From Candidatus Methanoperedens nitratireducens (GTDB taxonomy: Archaea > Halobacteriota > Methanosarcinia > Methanosarcinales > Methanoperedenaceae), in contig DYGR01000016.1 in assembly GCA_020724545.1 (NCBI GenBank), positions 1 to 58,735 on the forward strand: DNA of 58,735 nucleotides. Reading direction: 5' to 3'. Under the pieces are notes generated by a model. The model worked only from the letters and a program-made list of their open reading frames with translations. It had not been told where the DNA came from and did no database searches. The stretch's first letter is position 1. The number at the start of each line of letters is the position of its first letter. Of the stretch, positions 20,583 to 28,232 are shown in pieces. The position numbers and the translations under genes are program-made.

Positions 20583-21320
20583 ATGTTTAAGGCAGTAATT
20601 GGCGCAGAGAAACTAAAAGATGCAATTGAATCAATATCTACACTGGTAGATGAGGCCAGGTTCAAACTTACCACAGACGGTATAACTGTTAGAGCTGTCG
20701 ATCCCGCTAATGTCGCTATGGTGAGTCTTGATCTTGCAAAAGATGCTTTCGATTCATATGAGGCGACAGAAGGAGAACTGGGGATCGATCTTACAAAGTT
20801 GAACAGTATAATGGAAATGGCTGATAAGAACGATAGTATCGAACTTGATCTTGATGAGACTGCCCATAAACTCATTGTTCGGATGCGCGGACTCTCTTAT
20901 ACAATGTCCCTGCTTGATCCTTCTTCTATTAGAAAAGAACCAAAAATCCCTGCTCTTGATCTGCCTGCACATATCGTTATCAGAGGAGAGGATCTAAGAC
21001 GAGCAGTAAAAGCTGCTGAAAAGGTAAGCGATTATATGTCCATGGGGGTAAAAGGAGATATCTTCTTTATGGAGGCAGAGGGCGATACTGATAAAGTTCG
21101 ACTTGAGATGACAAAAGACCAGTTGATAGATCTTCAGGCAGGGGAAGCAAAATCATTATTCTCGCTTGATTACCTTGTGGATATCGCTAAAATAGCAGGA
21201 AAAGCTGAGGAGGTCACAATCGATCTTGGAAAGGATTACCCTCTAAAAGCCAGGTTCAAGATAGCGCAGGGCCATGGTGAGGTCAGTTATATGCTGGCTC
21301 CAAGGGTCGAATCAGAATAG
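20583..21320 (+). CDS. pcn: DNA polymerase sliding clamp (PCNA)
   Basis: PCNA is the ring-shaped trimeric clamp that tethers DNA polymerase and other enzymes. The sequence opens MFKAVIGAEKLKDAIESI and has the family strand FKLTTDGITVRAVDPANVAMVSLDL (seen in part) and the C-terminal LDYLVDIAKIA and YPLKARF. At 245 residues it is full length. An ATG at 20553 begins a longer frame, but the ATG at 20583 matches the family start and has a GAGG site 8 bases before it. The last residues are followed by priL after 2 bases. Confidence 0.96.
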   Translation: MFKAVIGAEKLKDAIESISTLVDEARFKLTTDGITVRAVDPANVAMVSLDLAKDAFDSYEATEGELGIDLTKLNSIMEMADKNDSIELDLDETAHKLIVRMRGLSYTMSLLDPSSIRKEPKIPALDLPAHIVIRGEDLRRAVKAAEKVSDYMSMGVKGDIFFMEAEGDTDKVRLEMTKDQLIDLQAGEAKSLFSLDYLVDIAKIAGKAEEVTIDLGKDYPLKARFKIAQGHGEVSYMLAPRVESE

Positions 21321-21322
21321 GC

Positions 21323-22369
21323 ATGGATGTTTTCGATTTTGCTCGCTTTCCATTTGTTTCTGGCGCTTTAAAATATGTGGAGTCCCTTGATTTTGGACTT
21401 GACGAACTTTTTTATGATAGGGTATTCGAACAGGTAAGAGACAGAGGAAAGGAGCGCGTTCTTCAAGCTCTCGGAGAGGGAATTCGCAGATATGAATTTT
21501 CTGATAGGATCGGTGCTGAGAAGGAACTGCTGTCGTACCCCGTTGCCAGGATACTTGTCTCGTGCATCAATGATGGCTATCTTATACGTATATATGCCCT
21601 TGCTGAAGCAGAGGCTGCATACAGTATGGCAAAAAACCTTACACATGATTCCCTAAAGGAACTTGCTGATGATCTTGGTATCTCCTGTGTGATTGATGAG
21701 CGCTCTTTTATCATACATTTTACAGATTATATACGCTTTGCAGTACGTGATCCTAAATGGAAGCTTGTAAACAGAAAAATGAACCGTGGCTGGGTGTATC
21801 TAACAAAAGAAGAATTCCGTATTATCGTCCAGGAGGCTATCAGAAAAAGGATCGAATCAAGCCTGCCTCTTGAAGTGCCAGGTGAGATATGCGCATCTCT
21901 TAACAGGTATATTGTGGAAGTGCGCGATAGTTTGAATGCACGTAGATCTGAGTTCAGCACAGAAGAATTCCGTGAGATAATGCCTGATTGTTTTCCTCCC
22001 TGCATCGTCCATGCTATCTCAAACACCCAGGCAGGGGTAAATCTCTCGCACCCGATGCGTTTCGCACTTACATCATTTCTTCTTAATATCGGGATGGGTG
22101 TGGAAGGGATCATTGAGCTGTTCAGGGTCTCGCCTGATTTTGATGAGGAGCGCACAAGGTATCAGGTAATGCATATCCACGGCTCAACCGGAACAACCTA
22201 TAGATCGCCTTCCTGTTCTACTATGATAACCTATGGGAATTGCTCTGGCAGGGAGCCACTGTGCGATCGGGTCTCACACCCGCTGGGTTACTACAGGAAA
22301 AAGGCATGGATATTGAGAAAGGAAAAAACTGCGGATAATCAGGATAGAAAAGATAAGGGTCAACAATAA
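21323..22369 (+). CDS. priL: DNA primase large subunit PriL
   Basis: PriL partners PriS in the archaeal primase and carries a 4Fe-4S cluster needed for primer initiation. The N-terminus (MDVFDFARFPFVSGALKYVE) is all-helical. In the C-terminal domain the four cluster Cys are visible: DCFPPCIVHAI (near residue 230), SPSCSTMITYGNC and PLCDRVSHPLGYY. At 348 residues it is typical. It begins 2 bases after PCNA, an arrangement that is common in Euryarchaeota. The Lys/Asp-rich end is unremarkable. Confidence 0.95.
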   Translation: MDVFDFARFPFVSGALKYVESLDFGLDELFYDRVFEQVRDRGKERVLQALGEGIRRYEFSDRIGAEKELLSYPVARILVSCINDGYLIRIYALAEAEAAYSMAKNLTHDSLKELADDLGISCVIDERSFIIHFTDYIRFAVRDPKWKLVNRKMNRGWVYLTKEEFRIIVQEAIRKRIESSLPLEVPGEICASLNRYIVEVRDSLNARRSEFSTEEFREIMPDCFPPCIVHAISNTQAGVNLSHPMRFALTSFLLNIGMGVEGIIELFRVSPDFDEERTRYQVMHIHGSTGTTYRSPSCSTMITYGNCSGREPLCDRVSHPLGYYRKKAWILRKEKTADNQDRKDKGQQ

Positions 22370-22418
22370 GCATAAACTACAGAACATATATACAGAAGAA
22401 TATCAATATAGGCAATAA

Positions 22419-23423
22419 ATGTTTAAGAGCTTTAATTTCTGGAAGCGACGATCTTTTAAAAAACTGTTGTCTCAGCCTGGCAAGAGGCTCACAATCTACA
22501 CCAGAAAAAACCCGGATTCGGATTCACTTGCAAGCTCACTTGCACTTAAGCGAATCGCAGAGCATTACAATATGGATGCCAGTATATACTACACAGGGAC
22601 GATACAGAACAAAACCATTACCAATGTTCTCGGTGATGATATAATAAATATACCGGCACTCTCTCAATCCCCGAACGGGATAGCCCTCGTTGATCTGCTA
22701 CCCACTGAGCTTATAGAAGAAAAACTCAATCCTACGATAGTGATAGGACATACCCTTGGCAATAAAGAGGGGATACGCTGCGCTTATCAGGATATCAGGA
22801 CGACAGGAACCACATCAAGCATAATTATAGAATATCTAAAGAAACTCGGTGTGGCAATCGACAAAAAGCTGGCAACTCTTCTTTTTTTTGCGATCAGGGA
22901 CAAGACCAGGACCCTTATAACAAACCTCACACTGCCTGATCTTGAATCCTACTGGTTTATTCATAGATATGTGGATATGGAGCTGCTGGGCAGCCTTGAG
23001 CATCCTTCTGCCAGACTTGAGACCTTTGAAGACCTGTCAAGAGCAATCAACAATAAGACAATAAAAGGAGCCTCTCTATTTACTACAGTTGGTTATGTGA
23101 AGGACTCTGGCACCATTCCCAAAGTCTGTAAATACATGCTGGATATTGAGGGGATTTCAACTGCTCTTGTGTTAGCTGTCAATACGACAGGTATTCATAT
23201 CTACGCTGAATCCAAGAACCTGGAACTTAATATGAAGAACGTACTTAGAAAAGCATTCGGAGAATGGGGTGAAGTAACAGGCGGTCCTTTCCATGCCAGT
23301 ACATCAATACCTCTTGGTGTATTCGGCGTTGTTGCAAATGTTGAGAGAGCAAAACAACTTCTTCTAAAATCTATTAGCGACTCTATATCTTCACAATATT
23401 TCTATGTTCTGGGGGCTGAATAG
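22419..23423 (+). CDS. DHH-family phosphoesterase-like protein with degenerate motifs
   Basis: The N-terminal domain resembles DHH/RecJ-like phosphoesterases such as NrnA (nanoRNase). Motif I reads NPDSDSLASSLALKRIA instead of the usual NPDxDxxGSxxAL. The DHH triad appears to be replaced by VIGHTLGN, and the motif II Asp is in ALVDLLP. The C-terminal domain has the DHHA1-like GGPFHASTSIPLGVF in place of GGG-HxxAAG. Several metal ligands are therefore missing or changed, so catalysis may be lost or altered. It follows priL by 49 bases and so may be co-transcribed with PCNA and PriL, which points to DNA replication. The 334-residue length is normal for the family. Confidence 0.8.
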   Translation: MFKSFNFWKRRSFKKLLSQPGKRLTIYTRKNPDSDSLASSLALKRIAEHYNMDASIYYTGTIQNKTITNVLGDDIINIPALSQSPNGIALVDLLPTELIEEKLNPTIVIGHTLGNKEGIRCAYQDIRTTGTTSSIIIEYLKKLGVAIDKKLATLLFFAIRDKTRTLITNLTLPDLESYWFIHRYVDMELLGSLEHPSARLETFEDLSRAINNKTIKGASLFTTVGYVKDSGTIPKVCKYMLDIEGISTALVLAVNTTGIHIYAESKNLELNMKNVLRKAFGEWGEVTGGPFHASTSIPLGVFGVVANVERAKQLLLKSISDSISSQYFYVLGAE

Positions 23424-23557
23424 TATCTGCCACGTGAGCAATGGATGCATACACCCTCACTGGTAAGACATCGAGAACACACAAGTCTTCCGCACAGCTT
23501 GCATGTATACAGCTTCCCTGAACGCCCGCAGATACTGCAAACTCCCATTACTTCCAT
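23402..23557 (-). CDS. Small zinc-ribbon protein with four CxxC pairs
   Basis: A 51-residue protein with Cys at 7, 10, 19, 22, 27, 30, 37 and 40, all in CxxC pairs, enough for two zinc sites. It resembles small treble-clef or zinc-ribbon proteins; no function is known to me. A GGAGAG ribosome site precedes the ATG. Its 3' end overlaps the convergent DHH-like gene by 22 bases. It is the last of a run of tiny minus-strand genes (down to about 23.4 kb from 24.7 kb). The Cys pattern makes a real gene very likely despite the short length. Confidence 0.8.
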   Translation of the reverse strand: MEVMGVCSICGRSGKLYTCKLCGRLVCSRCLTSEGVCIHCSRGRYYSAPRT

Positions 23558-23584
23558 GCTTCTCTCCACAGAGAAAATTAAGAA

Positions 23585-23707
23585 TTAAGAAGCCTGGTAT
23601 GGTACGAAGTATTCTTCAATCACCCAGGACTCAAGCTCATCGAATACTTTTTTTGCCTCGTTTATCAGTGCGGGCCTTTTTTGATTAATCTCAGATTTTT
23701 TGTTCAT
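23585..23707 (-). CDS. Small hypothetical protein, 40 residues
   Basis: The frame begins at an ATG at 23707 and ends with TAA at 23585. The product is charged at the start and amphipathic later (LINEAKKVFDELESWVIEEYFVPYQAS), most likely one or two helices. It sits 27 bases before the zinc-ribbon gene and after the ubiquitin-like gene on the same strand, so it is probably in the same operon. I do not recognise it. Supported only by position and amino-acid composition. Confidence 0.5.
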   Translation of the reverse strand: MNKKSEINQKRPALINEAKKVFDELESWVIEEYFVPYQAS

Positions 23708-23771
23708 TTAAATCAATGGCACCCTCTTGCGGGGATTACCGTCTCCATCTACTCCGGGTCATTATAAGCAC

Positions 23772-23990
23772 TTAAAGATATCTATTTCCCCCTGTCACAA
23801 CCCTCAGTATCTCTATATCACCGGGGGTTATTTTCTCATCGAGGGGAACAGGATCACCATCATGTAATACGACTACCACCTCAGGATTGATGCGGAGTAG
23901 CTCAAGTAGTTCCTCGTATGTTGAGTCTCCTGAGATTTCCATTATCTGCTCTTTAATTCCGCCGGATAGGATTTTTACTTTTATCTTCAC
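23772..23990 (-). CDS. Ubiquitin-like/MoaD-ThiS fold small protein with GG-NRYL tail
   Basis: The 72-residue product has a beta-grasp pattern: two beta strands (KIKVKILSGGIKEQIMEI), a helix (TYEELLELLRINPEV), then VVVLHDGDPVPLDEKITPGDIEILRVVTGG. The C-terminal GG is followed by four further residues, NRYL. In eukaryotic ubiquitin and some archaeal SAMPs such tails must be removed before activation. The start is a GTG with AGAGGAAG 10 bases before it. The gene is flanked by other tiny genes. It may be a sulfur carrier or protein modifier; a JAMM protease is encoded at 26.1-26.4 kb on the same strand. Confidence 0.8.
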   Translation of the reverse strand: MKIKVKILSGGIKEQIMEISGDSTYEELLELLRINPEVVVVLHDGDPVPLDEKITPGDIEILRVVTGGNRYL

Positions 23991-24003
23991 CTCTATTCTT
24001 CCT

Positions 24004-24141
24004 CTACTCTCCAGGCAGCTCTTCTAACTCTACCCTGGCTTTTGTTAAATCCTCAAGATTCTCCTCTATTAACTTGTTTTCCAATATTTTCTGCTTTTTC
24101 TCGCCTTTTCTCTCCATATCTCGCTTTTTAAGCTTTGACAT
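24004..24141 (-). CDS. Small Lys/Glu-rich coiled-coil protein, 45 residues
   Basis: The frame opens at an ATG at 24141 and encodes a very charged, probably helical protein (MSKLKKRDMERKGEKKQ, then ENKLIEENLEDLTKARVELEELPGE). It ends 13 bases before the ubiquitin-like gene. A GAGGTAAATT sequence just before the ATG could be the ribosome site. I recognise no family. The coding potential is supported by position in the operon and by the absence of stops. Confidence 0.55.
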   Translation of the reverse strand: MSKLKKRDMERKGEKKQKILENKLIEENLEDLTKARVELEELPGE

Positions 24142-24198
24142 AATTTACCTCTCATCCTCTTGGTTCGGATTCATTTAATAACATGAGTGCTATCCGGG

Positions 24199-24657
24199 TC
24201 AACCGTGGTAATAGGTCGGCTCTTCTTTTTTCTTCTGCATATGCTGGAAATTGATCACAGGAACCGGCATAGATGGGGGAAGCCCGAGTGCTTTTGAGAT
24301 CAATAAGGCCAGAGGTGCCAGATTTGCTACCATGTTATTTGCTATCTCATTCTGGATGTCGCCTGGTGCTTTTCCATCCTCCCACTTTTCCTTCAATTCC
24401 CTCAGGTTCTCTTCACTGTAGTAATCCGATAATCCCTCGAACCTTATATGGCCGATATTCGGGCTGAGGTAGTTGATCGCGAAGGAATACTCCACCCTGA
24501 GTACAGTTTTTTCTCCAAAAGGAGTGCCCTGTTCCACTACAGAGGGATTTTTAAGATTGATATCATAATTTATATTAATATTCTTATATTTTCTGATATC
24601 TTCAGAAGTGGAATATACCTTGGATTCCACAGTAGTAAGTTGAAAGTTTAAGATCAT
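24199..24657 (-). CDS. SecB-like (MJ0357-type) conserved archaeal protein
   Basis: A 152-residue soluble protein whose pattern of strands and conserved spots (YSFAINYLSPNIGHIRFEG, EKWEDGKAPGDIQNEIANN, ALGLPPSMPVPVI) resembles the SecB-like fold proteins known from methanogens. SecB is an export chaperone in Proteobacteria; in archaea the related family is suggested to bind unfolded proteins. It heads the run of tiny minus-strand genes. The C-terminal tail (MQKKKEEPTYYHG) is family-like. The fold assignment is from memory of pattern, so only moderately sure. Confidence 0.6.
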   Translation of the reverse strand: MILNFQLTTVESKVYSTSEDIRKYKNININYDINLKNPSVVEQGTPFGEKTVLRVEYSFAINYLSPNIGHIRFEGLSDYYSEENLRELKEKWEDGKAPGDIQNEIANNMVANLAPLALLISKALGLPPSMPVPVINFQHMQKKKEEPTYYHG

Positions 24658-24710
24658 ATTCTCTCAGGTTTGTTATGCATCTTGGAGCTATTAAATTATT
24701 CTATTACTCC

Positions 24711-25496
24711 TCATAATAGAGCATGGATTTCCTTAAAGTCAATCCGAGCAGTCGAATCAAGCGAGAGCGGCGTGATTGATATGTGTCCTTTTTTCATGAT
24801 GGCCCTGACATCAGTGCCATCCTCTGCATCCCGTATCAGTTCCCCGCTTATCCAGTAATAAGGCCTGCCTCTTGGATCATGGCGCTCTTCAACATCTGTT
24901 ACGAATATCTTTCTTGCCAGCCTTGTGATCTCAATCTCTGTATCTACAGTCGCATGTCTTGGTATATTGATATTAAGCAGATCCACGCCAGGAGGAAGCC
25001 CGTGCTTGATCACGTTTTTAGCTATCCGGTTCACAATTTTAATTCCTGTATCAAAATTATAAATATAGTTGCGCGGATCATCGAATTTTTCACCCTCATC
25101 CAGAACCTGTATGGATGCAGCAAGCGCAGGGATACCATAGCTTGCTGCCTCAAGTGCAGCCCCTATGGTACCGCTTGTGGTAACAGTATCTGTACTTACG
25201 TTCTCTCCAACATTGAAACCTGACAGGACAAGATCTGGCATCTTTTTCATTACCGCGAATATCCCCAGAATGACAGCATCAGTAGGTGTTCCTCCCACTG
25301 CGTATGCCCTTATACCATCCATGTTGGCAAGTGATATGCGCAGAGGTTCAAAAATTGAAATTCCGCGCCCTACACCGCTTTTTTGTACTGAAGGTGCAAC
25401 TACTGTTACATCTCCAAGATCGCTCACACTCTTATAAGCAGCCCTGATACCTGTTGAGTATACGCCATCATCATTGGTCAGAAGAATCCTTTTCAT
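24711..25496 (-). CDS. surE: 5'/3'-nucleotidase SurE
   Basis: SurE dephosphorylates nucleoside monophosphates. The N-terminus has the metal-binding MKRILLTNDDGVYSTGI, then VAPSVQKSGVG, and the active-site Ser/Asn region PDLVLSGFNVGENVS, with SGTIGAALEAASYGIPALA after it. All are hallmarks of the family. At 261 residues the length is normal. It has a long upstream gap of about 130 bases shared with the divergent gcvH gene. Confidence 0.95.
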   Translation of the reverse strand: MKRILLTNDDGVYSTGIRAAYKSVSDLGDVTVVAPSVQKSGVGRGISIFEPLRISLANMDGIRAYAVGGTPTDAVILGIFAVMKKMPDLVLSGFNVGENVSTDTVTTSGTIGAALEAASYGIPALAASIQVLDEGEKFDDPRNYIYNFDTGIKIVNRIAKNVIKHGLPPGVDLLNINIPRHATVDTEIEITRLARKIFVTDVEERHDPRGRPYYWISGELIRDAEDGTDVRAIMKKGHISITPLSLDSTARIDFKEIHALL

Positions 25497-25629
25497 CGTA
25501 ACCAGATATGCTTCAATTAAAATAAATGTACGGTCTTTTCTGCTTGAGCGGAAAAACTTAATATACTTTAATGTATGTGATTGATTTATTGGTGCATAGT
25601 TATAGAGTAAATAAATGTGAGGAAAAAAT

Positions 25630-26058
25630 ATGGTCGAGATAGAGGGATATAACCTTCCGGAAGAGCTGTACTATACCAAAGACCACACATGGGCAAGGAT
25701 TGAGGATGACGGGACTGTAACTGTTGGCCTGGATGCATTTGGTGCAAAAGCTGCGGGTAGTATAGAATACATAGACCTTCCGATGGAAGATGATGAATTT
25801 GAGAGCGGGGAGGCCTTTGGCTCATTGGAATCTGCAAAATGGGTGGGCGGACTTCTTATGCCTGTCAGCGGAACGGTTATAGAGGTCAATGAGGATATTG
25901 AGGATAATCTGGGCATACTTTCAGAAGATTCTTATGGAGAGGGCTGGTTAATCAAAGTTAAGCCAAATAATCTAAAGGATGATCTTAAAACTCTCATTCA
26001 CGGGAATGATGCTGGATCCTGGCTTAAGAAGGAGATTGAAACCCGCAAGAAAAAATAA
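25630..26058 (+). CDS. gcvH: Glycine cleavage H-like lipoate-binding protein
   Basis: The 142-residue H protein carries lipoate on a lysine, here Lys70 in SLESAKWVGGLLMPVSG, and shuttles aminomethyl groups or other acyl/thiol intermediates. The fold markers TKDHTWARIEDDG, TVGLDAFGAKAAG and LMPVSGTVIEVNE are present. The sequence around the lysine (ESAKWVGGLLM) departs from the usual ESVKAASDIYS, so this may belong to the lipoate-binding protein subgroup used outside the glycine cleavage system. No gcvP, gcvT or lipoate ligase is nearby; a radical SAM gene lies 1.2 kb away on the other strand. The strand, and an adjacent operon that converges exactly on its stop, argue for its own promoter. 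Confidence 0.9.
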   Translation: MVEIEGYNLPEELYYTKDHTWARIEDDGTVTVGLDAFGAKAAGSIEYIDLPMEDDEFESGEAFGSLESAKWVGGLLMPVSGTVIEVNEDIEDNLGILSEDSYGEGWLIKVKPNNLKDDLKTLIHGNDAGSWLKKEIETRKKK

Positions 26059-26448
26059 TTACCAGTTTTCATCTTCTTCTTTGAACTCATAATCAACTAC
26101 TTCTAGATTGATTGTCTCCCCTTTATTGTTATAGCATGTCCAGCTATACATATCATAAGGCGCACCCACGATAATATGATACCTGCCTTTTCGTCTAAAG
26201 AGCTCAAGATCATCCCTTGAAGGGTTTCGGTTAGATGTGGGATGGCTGTGCACTGTTCCGATTGTGGGTATATTGGGAAGCATAAATAACTTCATCACAG
26301 CGCTCTCATCACTTGATTCTGTGCCAGGGACGACTACCACCTCGGTTATAATATCACCTCTGGCCGTAAGCATACCCGCAAACTCAAGAGGTGCGGAGGA
26401 TTTGCTTACCCCGATTATAAATAATAATGTATCTTTTGCTATCTTCAT
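26059..26448 (-). CDS. JAMM/MPN+ metalloprotease (desampylase-like)
   Basis: The zinc-binding JAMM motif is visible as VHSHPTSNRNPSRDDLELF, with the catalytic Glu in EFAGMLTA upstream. Such enzymes cleave isopeptide bonds of ubiquitin-like modifiers; in archaea they remove SAMP proteins. The ATG at 26448 (behind GGGGGAAGGAAAG) is preferred over one at 26463 and gives 129 residues. The gene ends back-to-back with gcvH. It is the last gene of a minus-strand run from AOR through MoaD, FrhB, radical SAM and the TIM-barrel gene. With the ubiquitin-like genes nearby it suggests a sulfur-carrier/modifier system, by inference. Confidence 0.9.
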   Translation of the reverse strand: MKIAKDTLLFIIGVSKSSAPLEFAGMLTARGDIITEVVVVPGTESSDESAVMKLFMLPNIPTIGTVHSHPTSNRNPSRDDLELFRRKGRYHIIVGAPYDMYSWTCYNNKGETINLEVVDYEFKEEDENW

Positions 26449-26487
26449 CTTTCCTTCCCCCATTTCTGTATGGAGAGCGGCTATGTA

Positions 26488-27252
26488 TTAAACAATATTA
26501 TCAAGGTATTTTAAGCTTGCCGTCCCCTCCCTGACAGTCCTTGCCTCAATCACGACTCTCCCTCTATATCCTCTCAGTCTCCCGATGACTTTTCTCCAGT
26601 CTATGTTACCCTTGCCAAGTTCAAGATGCTCATCGCTTCTCCCCTTATTATCATGAAGGTGTATGTGGATGACCTTGCTCAGATCTTCCAGGAATTGATC
26701 AACCATCCCGTTTGTGTTGGCATGCCCTATATCAAGCGTCATTCCTGCGTTCTCCCGCTCCAGGGACTCGATAATCCCTGAGATTTCGCCTGGCTGTTTA
26801 CCAAGAATAAACGGCATGTTCACCATATTCTCAACCCCGACTTTGATACTGTGGTCATCGGCAGTATCACATATTATCTGCAAACCTTCGATATTCTGCC
26901 GCCATGCCATCTCGGGAATCTGGGTGCCAAGGGGTGATAAATGCCCCGGATGAACGACAGCAAGCTCAACAAACTCAGATGCCCTCTCAAGGCATCTGCT
27001 CATTTGCCTGACTGTCTCTTTCCAGATGGGGTGATTCAGGCTGGCAAGATTAAGATCTGAGAACGGGAGATGAAGCGTTAGGACAAGGTTTGTCGTCTCA
27101 ATAACGTTTTTTAGTTTTGATAGGGTCTCGTCGTTCAACTGCTGTTTGCCTTCACTTACGACCTCCCAGCCTGTGAAACCAAGCTCCTCAAGATCATAAG
27201 TCCAGTCAAAAGGGTTGTTTACGAGAGCGAGGGATGAGAAACTGATTTTCAT
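26488..27252 (-). CDS. Sugar phosphate isomerase/epimerase-like TIM-barrel protein
   Basis: The 254-residue protein belongs to the xylose isomerase-like/AP endonuclease 2 TIM barrels. Metal-ligand-type motifs are seen in order: HLPFSDLNL, VVHPGHLSP, VGVENMVN, TLDIGHANT, HIHLHDNKG and VIEART. Members isomerise or epimerise sugars or act on other small molecules. The substrate cannot be inferred. It follows the radical SAM gene by 16 bases and precedes the JAMM gene by 24-39 bases, so it is probably co-transcribed with both. Confidence 0.85.
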   Translation of the reverse strand: MKISFSSLALVNNPFDWTYDLEELGFTGWEVVSEGKQQLNDETLSKLKNVIETTNLVLTLHLPFSDLNLASLNHPIWKETVRQMSRCLERASEFVELAVVHPGHLSPLGTQIPEMAWRQNIEGLQIICDTADDHSIKVGVENMVNMPFILGKQPGEISGIIESLERENAGMTLDIGHANTNGMVDQFLEDLSKVIHIHLHDNKGRSDEHLELGKGNIDWRKVIGRLRGYRGRVVIEARTVREGTASLKYLDNIV

Positions 27253-27268
27253 ATGGGCTTATTCGCTC

Positions 27269-28171
27269 TTATGATATAAGGATTCTCGTCTTTTCACTCG
27301 GAATAAGTCCGCAGCATGTGCCATAATAATGTATCTCGTATCCATTCTCCTGTGCAAATCCAGTGATCCTCATAGTCGGAGCCGCTATACCGCTCACTCC
27401 ACTCTTGAGCGCTATCTTTTCAATCTCTTCCCTGTCCTTTCCGCTTGAATGGGCGCACCCGAGCACTATGGGGATGTCCGGGAATATCTCAATAGCCCTC
27501 TTTATGACCTTTTCAAAATCAGAGGGTTCTGGCTTGATATGCGCCATGGGCGTTCCTGCAACAGGCATCAATCCTGTTATTATTATTGTTTCAGGCTTTA
27601 TTTCTCTTATGAGCTCAAGGGCGCGAAATTCCCCTCTCAAATCTCCGAAATGCAGTCCCACACATACATGGGGGAATACCATGATCCCTGAGTCCTCTAT
27701 GGCTCTCAGGCTCTTTATGTACTCTTTCTCAGAGACCTCAAGACCATAGACTTCCCTGGCAGTGGACACATCGCCAATAACATCAAAGCCTATGCCGTCA
27801 AGCCCTGAGCCTTTTAGCGCCTTCGCTTCTTTATGAGATATGAAACCTGTATGTGCGATGAGGATAAGATCCGTTTTTTCTTTAATTGCCCTTATTGAAG
27901 GAATAAAGCGATCTATTGGCACTGTTCCATACCTATCGCAGCCGCCTGTCAGGAGTATGCCTTTTGCTCCCTGCCTGTGAAGCAGCAGGGCTTTCCTCTC
28001 AAGCTCCTGGCATGTTGTAGCAGGGATCAAGCGCTCAAGCAGCTTTCCACTGCAGTGCTTGCACATGAGGGCGCATGCGTCGCCTGTAACAGAGATCGAA
28101 GGGAAAAGACTGGAGGTGATGAAAAAATTGATTTTTTTATGCGGCTTCCGGGTACTATGAATTTCTTTCAT
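27269..28171 (-). CDS. Radical SAM protein (BioB/LipS-like group)
   Basis: The 300-residue protein has the radical SAM cluster motif CALMCKHC (C-x3-C-x2-C). After it comes the SAM-binding GGCDRYGTVP and VCVGLHFGDLRGE. The TIM-barrel end is long (GVSGIAAPTMRI) and there is a Cys pair at YYGTCCGLIPS near the C-terminus that could hold an auxiliary cluster. BioB-like and archaeal LipS1/LipS2 lipoyl synthases look similar; the nearby gcvH-like gene on the other strand makes a lipoyl role possible. This link is inference. It is separated from FrhB by 61 bases. Confidence 0.85.
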   Translation of the reverse strand: MKEIHSTRKPHKKINFFITSSLFPSISVTGDACALMCKHCSGKLLERLIPATTCQELERKALLLHRQGAKGILLTGGCDRYGTVPIDRFIPSIRAIKEKTDLILIAHTGFISHKEAKALKGSGLDGIGFDVIGDVSTAREVYGLEVSEKEYIKSLRAIEDSGIMVFPHVCVGLHFGDLRGEFRALELIREIKPETIIITGLMPVAGTPMAHIKPEPSDFEKVIKRAIEIFPDIPIVLGCAHSSGKDREEIEKIALKSGVSGIAAPTMRITGFAQENGYEIHYYGTCCGLIPSEKTRILIS

Positions 28172-28232
28172 ATACGGTATACTGCATATTACAATAAAAT
28201 ATCAATGCAGTACCCGTGTTACTCCGTACTTT

